Of a stretch of 64,000 bases of DNA, positions 28,342 through 37,696 are shown in pieces. Under the pieces are notes generated by a model. The model was given only the letters and a program-made list of their open reading frames with translations, did not search any database and had not been told where the DNA came from. The position numbers and the translations under genes were made by a program. This DNA comes from Oxalicibacterium flavum (GTDB taxonomy: Bacteria > Pseudomonadota > Gammaproteobacteria > Burkholderiales > Burkholderiaceae_D): contig NZ_BMCG01000001.1 in NCBI RefSeq assembly GCF_014635065.1, forward strand, positions 496,001-560,000, given 5' to 3'. How positions within the stretch are numbered: the first letter of the stretch is position 1; each line of letters opens with the position of its first letter.

Positions 28342-30858
28342 TCAGAAATCGGTCAGGGTCAGGCTGATCTTGTAGGTCGGGCCGTACTTTTCGTACTGCG
28401 CGTTGAGATCGCGGCGACCGCTGTAGATGTAGTAAGACTCGTTGGTCAGGTTCTGCGCCATGAACGAGAGCTTGATCTTCGGCGTGATGTAGTAGCTCGC
28501 GCTGAAATCGACGAACAGCTGCGAATCGGCGTGGCGATCGCGATTGGCGTCATCGACGGCCGCCACCTCGGCCAGATAGCTCGACTTGTAGTTGGCCGAC
28601 AGGCGCGTGCTGAACTTTCTGTTCTCCCAGCCCAGCATCAGGTTGCCGACCTTGCTCGACTGGTTGGGCAGATCGATGGTGCGGCGCGTGCCCAGTCCTT
28701 CGATCTCGGCGCGCGAATGGCTGAAGGTGGCATTGGCGCCGACCAGCAAGCCGTTCCACGGCGACGGCAGCCAGTCGAGCTTCTGCGAATAGGCCAGTTC
28801 CAGACCATAAAGTTTGGCCTCGTTGCCGTTGGCGAAGGTCACGGCCTCGCTGAAGTCGGCCCATCTGCCGTTGCCGGCCAGATCGGTCTGATAGACGAAG
28901 TTTTTGATGTCCTTGTGGAACACGAAGGCCGACAGCACGCCGGCACGGCCCATGTAATGCTCGATGCCGACGTCGATGTTGCGCGCCTTCAGCGGATCGA
29001 GATCGGGATTGCCGAAGCTGGCTTCGTCGTCGTCGATCACGAAGCCCGGCGCCAGCGCCTCGAAGGTCGGACGCACCACGGTATTGGTCCAGGCCGCGCG
29101 CAGCTTGGTGCGGTCGTTCAACTGATAGCTGCCATGCAGGCCCGGCAGCCAGTGGTGATAGCGCTTGATGCTGTTGTTCTCCTCGAACTCGCCATCGTTG
29201 ATGCCGGTGCCGCTGGCCGAGAAACGCGTGCCCTCGTAGCGCAGGCCGGCGATCACGCGCCATTTGTCGATGTCGATGGTGTTCATCACATAGGCGGCGT
29301 TGATGTCTTCGCTCATGCGGAAATCGTTGATGCGCGATTCTTCCTCGTCGTAGGCAGCGTTGTGGTCGAGCGTGGCCAGCAGGCGGCGGATCGCGGCGTC
29401 GCTGATGCCGGGGCCGAAGTAGCCGAGACCGTAACGCGCATTGCTGCCGGCATAGCTGTCGAGTCCCGTGGGCGCACTGCCGAAATCGTCATACTTCCAG
29501 ACGTTCAGTTCGTTGCGCTTGTCGCGGCGGCTGATCTTGCCGCCGAACTTGATTTCGGACGCATGGCCGTTCCAGTCGTACTGGCGCGCAAGGTCGAGGC
29601 GGATGCTCTTTTCGGTATCGGTGGTCTTCTGCGATTCCGCTTCCACCTCGTCCAGCGTGAATTCGGTCGGATCGTAGAAGCCGGCACCAATGTTCAGGCG
29701 CGGCCGGCCCGGATTGGTGTAGCCTGCATTGGAGAAGTCGTCATTGCCTTCGAAGCCGGCGCCGGCGATGCCGAACGGCAGCTTTTCGCTGGCCTTGCTG
29801 TAGCCGAGCTGGCCGCTGGCGGTCCACAGGCCGAACGAGCGTTCGCCGCCCAGCACATAGGACTGGATCTGCTGCGTTTCCTTGCGACTCTTCAGTTCAC
29901 GGTAGCCTTCCGCATCGCCGGTCTCGCCCGGCGCCAGCGGATCGGCGAATTCCACGCCGGCCGCATTGCGCTGCTCGGTATCCGAATAGCGGCTGAACAG
30001 CGTGCGCAGATAATAGTTGGACGTGTCGTCCGGCTGGTAATCGAAGTTCAGACCCACGCCCAGGCGTTCGCGCGTGATGTCGTAGCGGCGCTGCTCCATT
30101 TTCTCCAGCCGCGGCACGGCCGGGTCCGACAGGTCCCAGGCGCCTCCGGTCTCGACGTTATCGGAACCGAACTTGCGCTTCTGCCAGCTCACGGCCGCCG
30201 CCACGCCGAAGTTCTTGCGACCGCCGCCGATGTCGAAGCGGTTACTGATCGCGCCCGAGATCTTGGGGCTGTTCTCGCCGCTGTTGTCGTCGTGGCTGCC
30301 TTCGACCGACAGCGTGCGGAACAAACCTTCGTGATCGAAGGCCGACAGGCTGTGCACCTCGACCGTGCCGCCCAGCGAGTTGGCGTCCATGTCGGGCGTC
30401 AGCGTCTTGACCGCGGTGATCGACTGGATCAGTTCGCTCGGCAGCACGTCGAGCGCCACCGCGCGACGATCGCTTTCCGGCGCCGGCACCAGCGTGCCGT
30501 TGATGGTGACGCTGTTGAGATCGGGCGCGATGCCGCGAATGCTGACGAAGCGCCCCTCGCCCTGATCGCGCTCGACCGAGATGCCGGGAATCCGCTGCAG
30601 GGCTTCCGCCGCGTTGTCGTCCGGCAGCTGGCCGATACCGTCGGCATGCACCACGCTCTGGATACGATCGGAACGGCGCTGCTCGCCGAGCGCCTTGTCG
30701 ATCTGCACCGCCTGGCCGACGACATCGACGTATTCGACCGCATTGCCGTCCGCGCTCTGCGCGGCCGCCGTGGTCGAGAGGCTCGCCATGGCAATCGCCA
30801 TCAGGCTCAGCCTGAAACCTGCAGCACAGGTCTTCCCTGAATTCATGCACACATTCAT
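28342..30858 (-). CDS. TonB-dependent outer-membrane receptor
   Basis: 838 residues. A signal peptide ends at STTAAAQ (about residue 32), a TonB-box-like segment EYVDVVG follows, then the plug domain (RIPGISVERDQGEGRFVSIRG, about 80-100) and a 22-strand barrel ending in Phe (YKISLTLTDF). It resembles the Xanthomonas/Caulobacter class of receptors that import complex organic nutrients rather than siderophores. The first ATG at 30858 has GGGGAG at good spacing, which decides the start. It is the first gene of the phytase operon with a Pho box upstream, so its ligand is probably phytate or a breakdown product (inference). Confidence 0.9.
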   Translation of the reverse strand: MNVCMNSGKTCAAGFRLSLMAIAMASLSTTAAAQSADGNAVEYVDVVGQAVQIDKALGEQRRSDRIQSVVHADGIGQLPDDNAAEALQRIPGISVERDQGEGRFVSIRGIAPDLNSVTINGTLVPAPESDRRAVALDVLPSELIQSITAVKTLTPDMDANSLGGTVEVHSLSAFDHEGLFRTLSVEGSHDDNSGENSPKISGAISNRFDIGGGRKNFGVAAAVSWQKRKFGSDNVETGGAWDLSDPAVPRLEKMEQRRYDITRERLGVGLNFDYQPDDTSNYYLRTLFSRYSDTEQRNAAGVEFADPLAPGETGDAEGYRELKSRKETQQIQSYVLGGERSFGLWTASGQLGYSKASEKLPFGIAGAGFEGNDDFSNAGYTNPGRPRLNIGAGFYDPTEFTLDEVEAESQKTTDTEKSIRLDLARQYDWNGHASEIKFGGKISRRDKRNELNVWKYDDFGSAPTGLDSYAGSNARYGLGYFGPGISDAAIRRLLATLDHNAAYDEEESRINDFRMSEDINAAYVMNTIDIDKWRVIAGLRYEGTRFSASGTGINDGEFEENNSIKRYHHWLPGLHGSYQLNDRTKLRAAWTNTVVRPTFEALAPGFVIDDDEASFGNPDLDPLKARNIDVGIEHYMGRAGVLSAFVFHKDIKNFVYQTDLAGNGRWADFSEAVTFANGNEAKLYGLELAYSQKLDWLPSPWNGLLVGANATFSHSRAEIEGLGTRRTIDLPNQSSKVGNLMLGWENRKFSTRLSANYKSSYLAEVAAVDDANRDRHADSQLFVDFSASYYITPKIKLSFMAQNLTNESYYIYSGRRDLNAQYEKYGPTYKISLTLTDF

Positions 30859-31264
30859 CACAACTCCCCTTGGATAATTTGCCCACGCCCTGTCGAGGAC
30901 ATCGGGGCGCATCTTGACCATGCGATGTGACAGTTCCATGACAGACCAGACGGGAGTCGCGTGAAACGGGTGGAATTGCGTGGTGTTGCCGATGAATCTG
31001 AGCTGATTTGACCATCCGGCGACTGGCCTGCGAGCAGTCCGCGCATACTCGGCGGCATGGACAAAAAGTGCTCGCAATGCATGGCCAGCCTTGGTGCACG
31101 CCACCGGCCGATACCGGATGCTCTGCGCGTTCGGTAAAAAAATCTGCACGAGCGCTGCGCTGAATTGACCCGTTGCAGCCATGCCGCATGTCACGGAACT
31201 GCAATGTTTGCGCATTAGCATGCAGCAGATCGTCAACCATCGCGGCCGCGCGCCGCACCATCCC
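30859..31264. other. Divergent intergenic region between receptor and GGDEF genes
   Basis: About 400 bases between the divergent receptor gene and the GGDEF gene. It holds the Pho box at 30927-30944 and the receptor leader. I see no other gene here; the part right of 31000 may contain the GGDEF promoter or the first codons if the GGDEF protein starts at 31181 or 31220. Confidence 0.6.
30927..30944 (-). promoter_or_regulatory. Pho box (PhoB binding site)
   Basis: On the minus strand the sequence is CTGTCAT-GGAA-CTGTCAC: two 7-base direct repeats with a 4-base spacer, both matching the PhoB consensus CTGTCAY. It lies 68 bases upstream of the receptor ATG. A weak -10-like CAAGAT is found 10 bases downstream, the usual distance in PhoB-activated promoters, where the box replaces the -35. 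Confidence 0.85.
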
Positions 31265-32179
31265 ATGCACCCGTTCTTCACGCATCGCACACTGACGCTG
31301 GCCGGGCTGGCACTGGCCGCCATCGCCGGCCTCTACCTCTATCTGCTGGCCGGCGACGTCAAGCCGTGGGCCGAGATCGACTGGATGGACGTCTTCGCCG
31401 AAGGCGGCACCGCGCTGTTCGCGCTGCTGTGGCTGATGCTGCTGCTGACCAGCCGGCCGTCGGGTCGCGTCACGCATCTGCTGGCCGTCGGCCTGTGCTG
31501 CTTCATCTTCTCGTGGTGGATGGACATGCTTGACGAATTCATCGTCATCCCATCCACCGTGTTCTGGGACAACTGGCTGGAAAACCTGCCGATCCCGATC
31601 GGGCTGCTCATCCTCAGTTGCGGCATCTATCAGTGGCATCGCGAGGAACTGGCAATCCGCCTGCAGATGACCAAGCGCGAGCGCGTGTTCCGCGAACATC
31701 GCCTGTTCGACAAGCTGATCCCGCTCGGCGGCGCCGGTTATCTGCGCGAACAAGTAAAGATGGCGGTGCGCGAATCGGGCCGCCAGCAGCAGCCGCTGGC
31801 GCTGGTCGCCATCGACATCGACGACTTCCACCAGATCAATCGCCACCACGGCCCACAGGAAGGCGACAACGTGCTGCAGTCGGTCACGCAACTCCTGCTG
31901 CTGAACCTGCGCGGCCAGGACCTGCTGTGCCGTCTGGCCGGCGACCGCTTCGTCGCCGTGCTGCCCAACACCGGCGAAGCGGCGGCACGGCAGATCGCCG
32001 ACGAATTGCGCAGCGCCGTCGCCAGCCTCGCCTACAAGACCACGGGACAAGGCGAGCGCATCCATCTGTCGGCCAGCACCGCCGTCACCATGGCACTGGA
32101 CGAGGATTCGGAAACACTGATCGCGCGCGTCAACCTCGACCTGGTGCACGCCAAGCAGAACATCACCGCCAGTTCCTGA
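31265..32179 (+). CDS. Membrane protein with degenerate GGDEF domain and intact I-site
   Basis: 304 residues from the ATG at 31265. Four membrane segments (about 8-29, 45-60, 70-90, 105-122) precede a GGDEF domain. The signature is AGDRF (225-229) instead of GGDEF, so diguanylate cyclase activity is probably lost. The allosteric I-site RGQD (216-219) is exactly five residues upstream, as in c-di-GMP-binding proteins. It may therefore sense c-di-GMP. ATGs at 31181 and 31220 are possible alternative starts; none has a good ribosome site. An AraC regulator follows after 3 bases. Confidence 0.8.
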   Translation: MHPFFTHRTLTLAGLALAAIAGLYLYLLAGDVKPWAEIDWMDVFAEGGTALFALLWLMLLLTSRPSGRVTHLLAVGLCCFIFSWWMDMLDEFIVIPSTVFWDNWLENLPIPIGLLILSCGIYQWHREELAIRLQMTKRERVFREHRLFDKLIPLGGAGYLREQVKMAVRESGRQQQPLALVAIDIDDFHQINRHHGPQEGDNVLQSVTQLLLLNLRGQDLLCRLAGDRFVAVLPNTGEAAARQIADELRSAVASLAYKTTGQGERIHLSASTAVTMALDEDSETLIARVNLDLVHAKQNITASS

Positions 32180-32182
32180 ACC

Positions 32183-33214
32183 GTGGCCATCAAGCTCAAG
32201 GGCTACGAGCGCGACAGCAGCTTCATCGCAGCGCGCCACCAGCCCGCCATCCTGCTCGACCTCGGCATGTCGCGCGGCATCGACAGCCATCTGCTGCTGC
32301 GCGGCACGCAGCTGTTTCTCGACGACATCCTGAGCGGACACAAGCAGATCAGCCCGGCGCAGTTCCTCGCCATCATGGCCAACGTGCACAAGCGGCTGGA
32401 CGCCGACGACACCAGCTTCCTGTACGGCCAGCGCCTGCTGCCGGGCCATCTTGGCGACGTCAGCCAGGCGCTGCATCACGCCGGCAACCTGCGCCAGGCC
32501 CTGCAGCACCTGTGCGCCTGCCATGCGCTGCTGTCGCCGCTGCTGACGCCACGCCTGGTCGAAAGCCGCACGCATGCCTTCGTCTATTGGCAGGACAGTT
32601 GCGGCGCCGGCAGCATGCGCACCTTTCTGGTGGAAGCCGGCGTCACCGCCGTGGCCGCCATGACGCGCTGGCTGTCGGGGGAACGGCTGCCATGGCGCTT
32701 CAGCTTCATGCATGCGCGGCCGTCCTACATCGAGCAGTACTGGGTACATCTGGGAGAAGACCTGGCCTTCGGCCAGCAGCTCGACATGATGGTGCTGCCG
32801 CGCGCCTGGCTCGACCGTCCGTGGCAAAACACCTCGGCCATCGGCCTGCAGACGGCGCTGGCCGGCAGCCGCGCGCAGATGGACGCACTCGAATGGCAGG
32901 AGAGTTTTCTCGACACGCTTTACAACCACCTGCGCCGGCACATCCGGCAACCGCTGCATCTGGATGGCGTGGCCGAGGCGTTCGACATGAGTCCGGCCTC
33001 ACTCAAGCGCAAGCTGCAAAAGCACGACACGCACTTCCAGGAACAACTCGATCTGGCGCGCAAGCATGTCGCGCTGTACCTGTATCAGGTCGAAGGCTGC
33101 AGCAACCAGGAAGTTGCGCATTACCTGCGTTTCAACGACATCAACAACTTCCGCCGTTCCTTCAAGCGCTGGACCGGCTGCGCGCCCGGCCACCTGCAAC
33201 CGGCCTGCTTCTGA
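32183..33214 (+). CDS. AraC-family transcriptional regulator
   Basis: 343 residues starting with GTG, three bases after the GGDEF stop, so the two are translationally coupled. The N-terminal part (about 1-200) resembles the arabinose-binding-like ligand domain of the OruR/ArgR-type AraC subgroup. The last 100 residues hold two helix-turn-helix motifs (DGVAEAFDMSPASLKRKLQ, then SNQEVAHYLRFNDINNFRRSFKRWTG). The target is unknown; candidates are its own operon, the divergent phytase operon or ampG downstream. Confidence 0.9.
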   Translation: MAIKLKGYERDSSFIAARHQPAILLDLGMSRGIDSHLLLRGTQLFLDDILSGHKQISPAQFLAIMANVHKRLDADDTSFLYGQRLLPGHLGDVSQALHHAGNLRQALQHLCACHALLSPLLTPRLVESRTHAFVYWQDSCGAGSMRTFLVEAGVTAVAAMTRWLSGERLPWRFSFMHARPSYIEQYWVHLGEDLAFGQQLDMMVLPRAWLDRPWQNTSAIGLQTALAGSRAQMDALEWQESFLDTLYNHLRRHIRQPLHLDGVAEAFDMSPASLKRKLQKHDTHFQEQLDLARKHVALYLYQVEGCSNQEVAHYLRFNDINNFRRSFKRWTGCAPGHLQPACF

Positions 33215-33333
33215 AGCTGCTTCCAACCCTGCTTGTGACGCCTTCGGCGCCGCTTGCCGCCCGTCGCCTCTTGTGTCAGCATCACTGACTTGTCGGCACG
33301 GCCGGCATTCCCTACAGGCAAGGCAATCACACA

Positions 33334-34665
33334 ATGATCTTTCGCAACAGCAGCGCCGGGCATCGGTCGTGGTCGGACACGCTCAAGGTCTATCTCGAAC
33401 CGGCCACGCTGCGCATGCTGTTCCTCGGCTTTTCGGCCGGCCTGCCGCTGATGCTGGTACTCGGTACGCTGTCCTTCTGGCTGCGCGAAGCCGGCATCGA
33501 CCGCAGCACCATCGGCTACCTGAGCTGGGTCGGCCTTGCCTATGCATTCAAGTGGATGTGGGCGCCGCTGGTCGATCGCATGCCGATCCCGCTGCTGACG
33601 CGCGCGATGGGCCGCCGCCGGAGCTGGCTGCTGCTGTCGCAACTGGCGATCATGGCGGGGCTGGCCGGCATGGCCTTCAACGACCCACGCCTCGCGCTCG
33701 AACCGGTGGTGTGGTGCGCACTGATGGTGGCCTTCGGCTCGGCCACGCAGGACATCGCGCTCGACGCCTTCCGCATCGAATCGGCCGACATCGACCGCCA
33801 GCCGGCGCTGGCGGCGAACTACCAGACCGGCTACCGGCTGGCGATGATCTGGGCCGGCGCCGGCGTGCTGTGGATCGCGGCGCGCGCCGAACTGGCCGAC
33901 GTCGGCGACTACCAGCCGCATGCATGGCGCGTCGCCTACCTGGTGATGGCGGCATCGATGCTGGTCGGCGTCGTCACTGTGCTGTTCTGCAAGGAACCGG
34001 CACGGCGTGAACTGCCGCCGGCGAAGAATCTCGCGGCATGGCTGGACGACGTGGTGATCGGCCCGTTCCGCGAATTCATCCTGCGCTATCGCTGGCAGGC
34101 CGTGATCGTGCTGTCGCTGATCGCGGTCTATCGGATCAGCGACGTCGTGATGGGCATCATGGCCAATCCGTTCTATGTCGATATGGGCTACACCAAGGAC
34201 GAGGTGGCGGCGGTGACCAAGGTGTTCGGCGTCATCATGACGCTGCTGGGTGCCTTCATCGGCGGTTCGCTGTCGATGCGCTTCGGCATGATGCGCATCC
34301 TGACGCTGGGCGCGATCCTGAGCGCGGCCAGCAACCTGCTGTTCGTCTGGCTCTCGGGCCATGGCCACGACGTCAGCGCGCTGGTGTTCGTGGTCTCCGC
34401 CGACAACCTGGCCGGCGGCATCGCCAGCGCCGCCTTCATCGGCTACCTGTCGAGCCTGACCAACATCAGCTATTCGGCCACGCAGTACGCGCTGTTCAGT
34501 TCGATGATGCTGCTGGTGCCGAAATTCATCGCCGGCTATTCGGGCGCCTACGTGGATGCTTTCGGCTATGCGAATTTCTTCACCGCGACCGCGCTGCTCG
34601 GCGTGCCGGTGATCGTGCTGCTGTGGCTGGCCGCGCGCGTGGTACCGCTCGGCAAACCCGAATAA
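33334..34665 (+). CDS. ampG: AmpG-type muropeptide permease (MFS)
   Basis: 443 residues with about twelve to fourteen membrane segments. The N-terminal half (FLGFSAGLPLMLVLGTLSFWL, then AYAFKWMWAPLVDR, ATQDIALDAFRIE) matches AmpG, which imports anhydromuropeptides for cell-wall recycling and controls beta-lactamase induction where AmpR is present. No ampD, ampR or lactamase gene is adjacent. It is convergent with metW; 77 bases separate the stops, with no clear terminator. Confidence 0.88.
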   Translation: MIFRNSSAGHRSWSDTLKVYLEPATLRMLFLGFSAGLPLMLVLGTLSFWLREAGIDRSTIGYLSWVGLAYAFKWMWAPLVDRMPIPLLTRAMGRRRSWLLLSQLAIMAGLAGMAFNDPRLALEPVVWCALMVAFGSATQDIALDAFRIESADIDRQPALAANYQTGYRLAMIWAGAGVLWIAARAELADVGDYQPHAWRVAYLVMAASMLVGVVTVLFCKEPARRELPPAKNLAAWLDDVVIGPFREFILRYRWQAVIVLSLIAVYRISDVVMGIMANPFYVDMGYTKDEVAAVTKVFGVIMTLLGAFIGGSLSMRFGMMRILTLGAILSAASNLLFVWLSGHGHDVSALVFVVSADNLAGGIASAAFIGYLSSLTNISYSATQYALFSSMMLLVPKFIAGYSGAYVDAFGYANFFTATALLGVPVIVLLWLAARVVPLGKPE

Positions 34666-34742
34666 TCCCGATGGAATCTGCGATCAGACGATGAGCGGCA
34701 ACGCCGTCGTCGTCCCGATTGCGGATGGTGGTTGAATCGCCG

Positions 34743-35345
34743 TTACTTCTTGCGCAGGCGGAACACGGCGAGGCTGCCGCGCCAGTTCGGCAGGAAATCG
34801 ACGGGCTTGCCGTCGTCGAGCGCCACGCATTCGAGCACGCGCAAGCCGACCTCGTCGGCCAGCTCCTCGAAATCGCGGATCGTCGCGCAGCGCAGGTTGG
34901 GCGTGTCGTACCACTCGTAGGGCAGGCTCTTGGAAACCGGCATGCGCCCGCGCAGCAGCGCGATGCGATGCGGCCAGTAGGCGAAGTTGGGGAAGGAGAC
35001 AATCGCTTCCTGCCCGACGCGCGCGATGTCGCGCAGCACGCCTTCCACGTCCTTCATCATCTGCAACGCCGACAGGCACAGCACGGTATCGAAGGTATCG
35101 TCACCGAAAATCGACAGGCCGGCTTCCAGATCGCGCTGGATCACCGACACGCCGCGCTCCACGCACAGCGGAATCATCGCGTCGTCGATCTCGATGCCGT
35201 AGCCGGTGCACTGCTTGTCCGACTGCAGATAATCCATCATCACGCCGTTGCCGCAGCCGAGGTCGAGTACGCGCGTGTTCTTTTCCACCCAGTGCGCGAT
35301 GAACGCCAGGTCGGGCCGCAGCAGGCTCAGTTGTTCGAAGTTCAT
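34743..35345 (-). CDS. metW: Methionine biosynthesis methyltransferase-like protein MetW
   Basis: 200 residues with a class I SAM-methyltransferase fold ([14 protein letters not shown] at about 28-41). MetW accompanies MetX in many beta- and gammaproteobacteria and is needed for its acyltransferase activity in some. The metX stop overlaps the metW start in an ATGA. Two ATGs compete (35351 and 35345); GGGAG is 7 bases from the second and 1 base from the first, so 35345 is chosen. Confidence 0.92.
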   Translation of the reverse strand: MNFEQLSLLRPDLAFIAHWVEKNTRVLDLGCGNGVMMDYLQSDKQCTGYGIEIDDAMIPLCVERGVSVIQRDLEAGLSIFGDDTFDTVLCLSALQMMKDVEGVLRDIARVGQEAIVSFPNFAYWPHRIALLRGRMPVSKSLPYEWYDTPNLRCATIRDFEELADEVGLRVLECVALDDGKPVDFLPNWRGSLAVFRLRKK

Positions 35346-36505
35346 GCGCATGCTCCCGCCGTTTCGACCGTGGAGAATTCCGCCGCCATGCGGTTGAAAT
35401 AGGCGCGCACCACGTTCATGTAGCGCGCATCGTCGAGCAGGAAGGCATCGTGGCCGTGCGGCGCGTCGATCTCGGCATAGGTCACGATGCGCTCGTTGGC
35501 GACCAGCGCCTCGACGATCTCGCGGCTGCGCTCGGGCGCGAAACGCCAGTCGGTCGAGAACGACACCACCAGGAACTTCGCGCGCGTGGCTTCCAGCGCC
35601 TTCGCCAGGTTGCCGCCAAAGTCCTTGGCCGGATCGAAGTAATCGAGCGCCTTGGTGATCAGCAAGTAAGTGTTGGCGTCGAAGTAGTCGGAGAACTTGT
35701 CGCCCTGGTAGCGCAGATAGGATTCGATCTCGAAATCGATGCCGTAGCCGAACTGGTAGCTGCCCGAGCGCAGGTCGCGCCCGAACTTGGCCGCCATGTC
35801 GTCGTCGGACAGGTAGGTGATATGGCCGAGCATGCGCGCCACGCGCAGGCCGTTCCTCGGCACCACGCCATGTTCGTAGAAATCGCCGCCGTGATAATCC
35901 GGGTCGGTCAGGATCGCCTGCCGCGCGACGTCGTCGAAGGCGATGTTCTGCGCCGACAGTTTGGGCGTGGAGGCGATCACGAGACAATGCCGCAGCCGCT
36001 CGGGAAACTGGATGCTCCACGACAGCGCCTGCATGCCGCCCAGCGAACCGCCCATCACCGCCGCGAACTGCGCGATGCCAAGTTCATCCGCCAGCCGCGC
36101 CTGCGCCTGCACCCAGTCCTCCACCGTAATGACCGGGAAATGCGCGCCGTACGGCTTGCCGGTCGCCGGATTGGTATGCATGGGTCCGGTCGAGCCGAAG
36201 CACGAACCGAGGTTATTGACGCCGATGACGAAGAAGCGGTCGGTATCGAGCGGCTTGCCGGGTCCCACCATGTTGTCCCACCAGCCGCGCGTGCCGGCAT
36301 CGTCGCCGTAGGTACCCGCCACATGGTGCGAGGCATTCAGCGCGTGGCAGACCAGCACCGCGTTGGAACGGTCGGCATTGAGCGTACCGTAGGTCTCGTA
36401 GACCAGCGTGTAGTCGGAAATCTGCGCGCCGCTCTGCAGAGGCAGCGGCGTCGAAAAGAACATCGATTGCGGAGAAACGATCCCGAGAGAATTCATGTTG
36501 TCCAT
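35342..36505 (-). CDS. metX: Homoserine O-acyltransferase MetX
   Basis: 387 residues, alpha/beta-hydrolase fold. The nucleophile Ser lies in GGSLGGMQ (about 154-161), and the Asp and His of the triad are in [13 protein letters not shown] and APHGHDAF. It acylates homoserine (acetyl or succinyl group; the class cannot be settled here) in methionine synthesis. It is coupled to metW. A terminator-like hairpin lies just upstream and insulates the gene from the glycan block. Confidence 0.95.
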   Translation of the reverse strand: MDNMNSLGIVSPQSMFFSTPLPLQSGAQISDYTLVYETYGTLNADRSNAVLVCHALNASHHVAGTYGDDAGTRGWWDNMVGPGKPLDTDRFFVIGVNNLGSCFGSTGPMHTNPATGKPYGAHFPVITVEDWVQAQARLADELGIAQFAAVMGGSLGGMQALSWSIQFPERLRHCLVIASTPKLSAQNIAFDDVARQAILTDPDYHGGDFYEHGVVPRNGLRVARMLGHITYLSDDDMAAKFGRDLRSGSYQFGYGIDFEIESYLRYQGDKFSDYFDANTYLLITKALDYFDPAKDFGGNLAKALEATRAKFLVVSFSTDWRFAPERSREIVEALVANERIVTYAEIDAPHGHDAFLLDDARYMNVVRAYFNRMAAEFSTVETAGACA

Positions 36506-36545
36506 TCAGGTGGAGCACGCCCCGTCGGCACTTCCCGCGCCGAAA

Positions 36546-36578
36546 ACAAAAAAGCCCGAAAGCGTTGCGCTTGCGGGC
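36546..36578 (-). terminator. Terminator between glycan block and metX
   Basis: On the minus strand GCCCGCAAGCG pairs with CGCTTTCGGGC (one mismatch), and a run of T follows. It lies downstream of the leftward glycosyltransferase genes and upstream of metX, so it separates the two units. The remaining bases to 36732 show no gene. Confidence 0.75.
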
Positions 36579-36732
36579 TAATTCGGAACTCTGCTGAGCA
36601 CGCTTTAGCCGTATTTGTTACGCGCCCGCAAGCTGATATCAAATCGGCGCAATGGCATAAGGATAAACAAGTCCCGGAATGGCGTCAAACCGGATGGGAC
36701 CGACGTTGCATTTCCCACAATCCTTGGTGCCC

Positions 36733-37692
36733 CTATCTCAGGAATCGGTCGGCAATGCTGTCTTTCACATACAGTTGGCGCAACAGATACTGGTCGAGAC
36801 GTTTCCGGTCCGGGCTGCGCAGCTTGATCAATGACGGCAATTCTCCACGAACTCTCGAAAAGAAAAGCCGTATCTTGAGCGGCGTACGTCCCCATTTGCC
36901 CAGCACATGCAACGCATAGGGCCCGTCTTCCGCTTTCCCCAGACACAGGCGGTAACGACCGCCGCCCTGCAGAACGACCTGCATGGCCAGGTGAATGCTC
37001 AGATATTCGGGGATATCGATGTTCTGCCGGAGCTGGTCATAGCTTCCCCGTTCCCGCAGATACGCGACATATTCGGCACCACTGCGCGGAATCGCCGCTG
37101 CCACAAATTCGCGCAAGGCATCCCCGATAAACGCACTGCCTGCAGGCGCCGCCATGAACCAGCTTTCCACGACCGGAGATGTTGTCCGCGTCGTGTATTG
37201 TTCAAGGTAGTAACCGACGAAGTCGGCCCCGGCTTCAAGCTGCCGGCGTCCCACCCATTCAAGCGATTCGGTCAGTATCGTGCTCGCATCGAGCCAGATG
37301 CCGCCATGTCGATACAGCAGTTCGAGCCGAATCCAGTCAGAGCGCTTGGCAACGGGAATCCGGCCCAGATGGGCAGCCACCTCGGGAAGGTACTGGGGAA
37401 GCGTCTCGTCATTCAGGATACAGATGCGGAAATCCGGATTGAAGCGGCGCCAGTTCTCGAAACAGCGCTGGATCAGCAACGGTGGCTGTGCGCCGTTCCA
37501 GTATGCCCAGATAACAGACGGTATCTCTCCCGCAGGCGGCCTGTCGCTTCGCTCTTCCGGCGAGCCTGTTTCATAGGCGGCAAATCGCTGAGGAGCGATC
37601 TCTTCCAATGGCCGGGCACGCCAGCGATAAAAACGCTGGAACCAGCCTGCCAGCCAAAGTTCTGCTCTTGTCTTGAAAGTCAAATCTTGCAT
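36733..37692 (-). CDS. Capsular-polysaccharide-synthesis-type (GT32-like) glycosyltransferase
   Basis: 319 residues. The middle part (IPSVIWAYWNG at about 58-68, then FNPDFRICILND and KRSDWIRLELLYRHGGIWLD at about 117-136) matches the capsular synthesis/GT32 fold, where the last Asp belongs to the nucleotide-sugar site. Donor and acceptor are unknown. It is the last of four leftward glycan genes, four bases after the GT2 gene. Base composition looks less GC-rich than flanking genes. Confidence 0.8.
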   Translation of the reverse strand: MQDLTFKTRAELWLAGWFQRFYRWRARPLEEIAPQRFAAYETGSPEERSDRPPAGEIPSVIWAYWNGAQPPLLIQRCFENWRRFNPDFRICILNDETLPQYLPEVAAHLGRIPVAKRSDWIRLELLYRHGGIWLDASTILTESLEWVGRRQLEAGADFVGYYLEQYTTRTTSPVVESWFMAAPAGSAFIGDALREFVAAAIPRSGAEYVAYLRERGSYDQLRQNIDIPEYLSIHLAMQVVLQGGGRYRLCLGKAEDGPYALHVLGKWGRTPLKIRLFFSRVRGELPSLIKLRSPDRKRLDQYLLRQLYVKDSIADRFLR

Positions 37693-37696
37693 GGCT

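Noticed and set aside
28531-30840. 769-codon plus-strand frame opposite the receptor gene
   Set aside because: The minus-strand product has signal peptide, plug and terminal Phe; the plus frame has no recognisable domain.
30242-32959. 905-codon open frame on the minus strand across the receptor start, the GGDEF gene and the AraC gene
   Set aside because: It lies opposite the GGDEF and AraC genes and in another frame of the receptor gene. Its protein is rich in Arg, Gln and His without domains, as expected of a shadow in GC-rich DNA.
36579-36732. Possible riboswitch or small gene upstream of metX
   Set aside because: I see no SAM- or SAH-riboswitch core, and the stretch lies on the far side of the terminator from metX.
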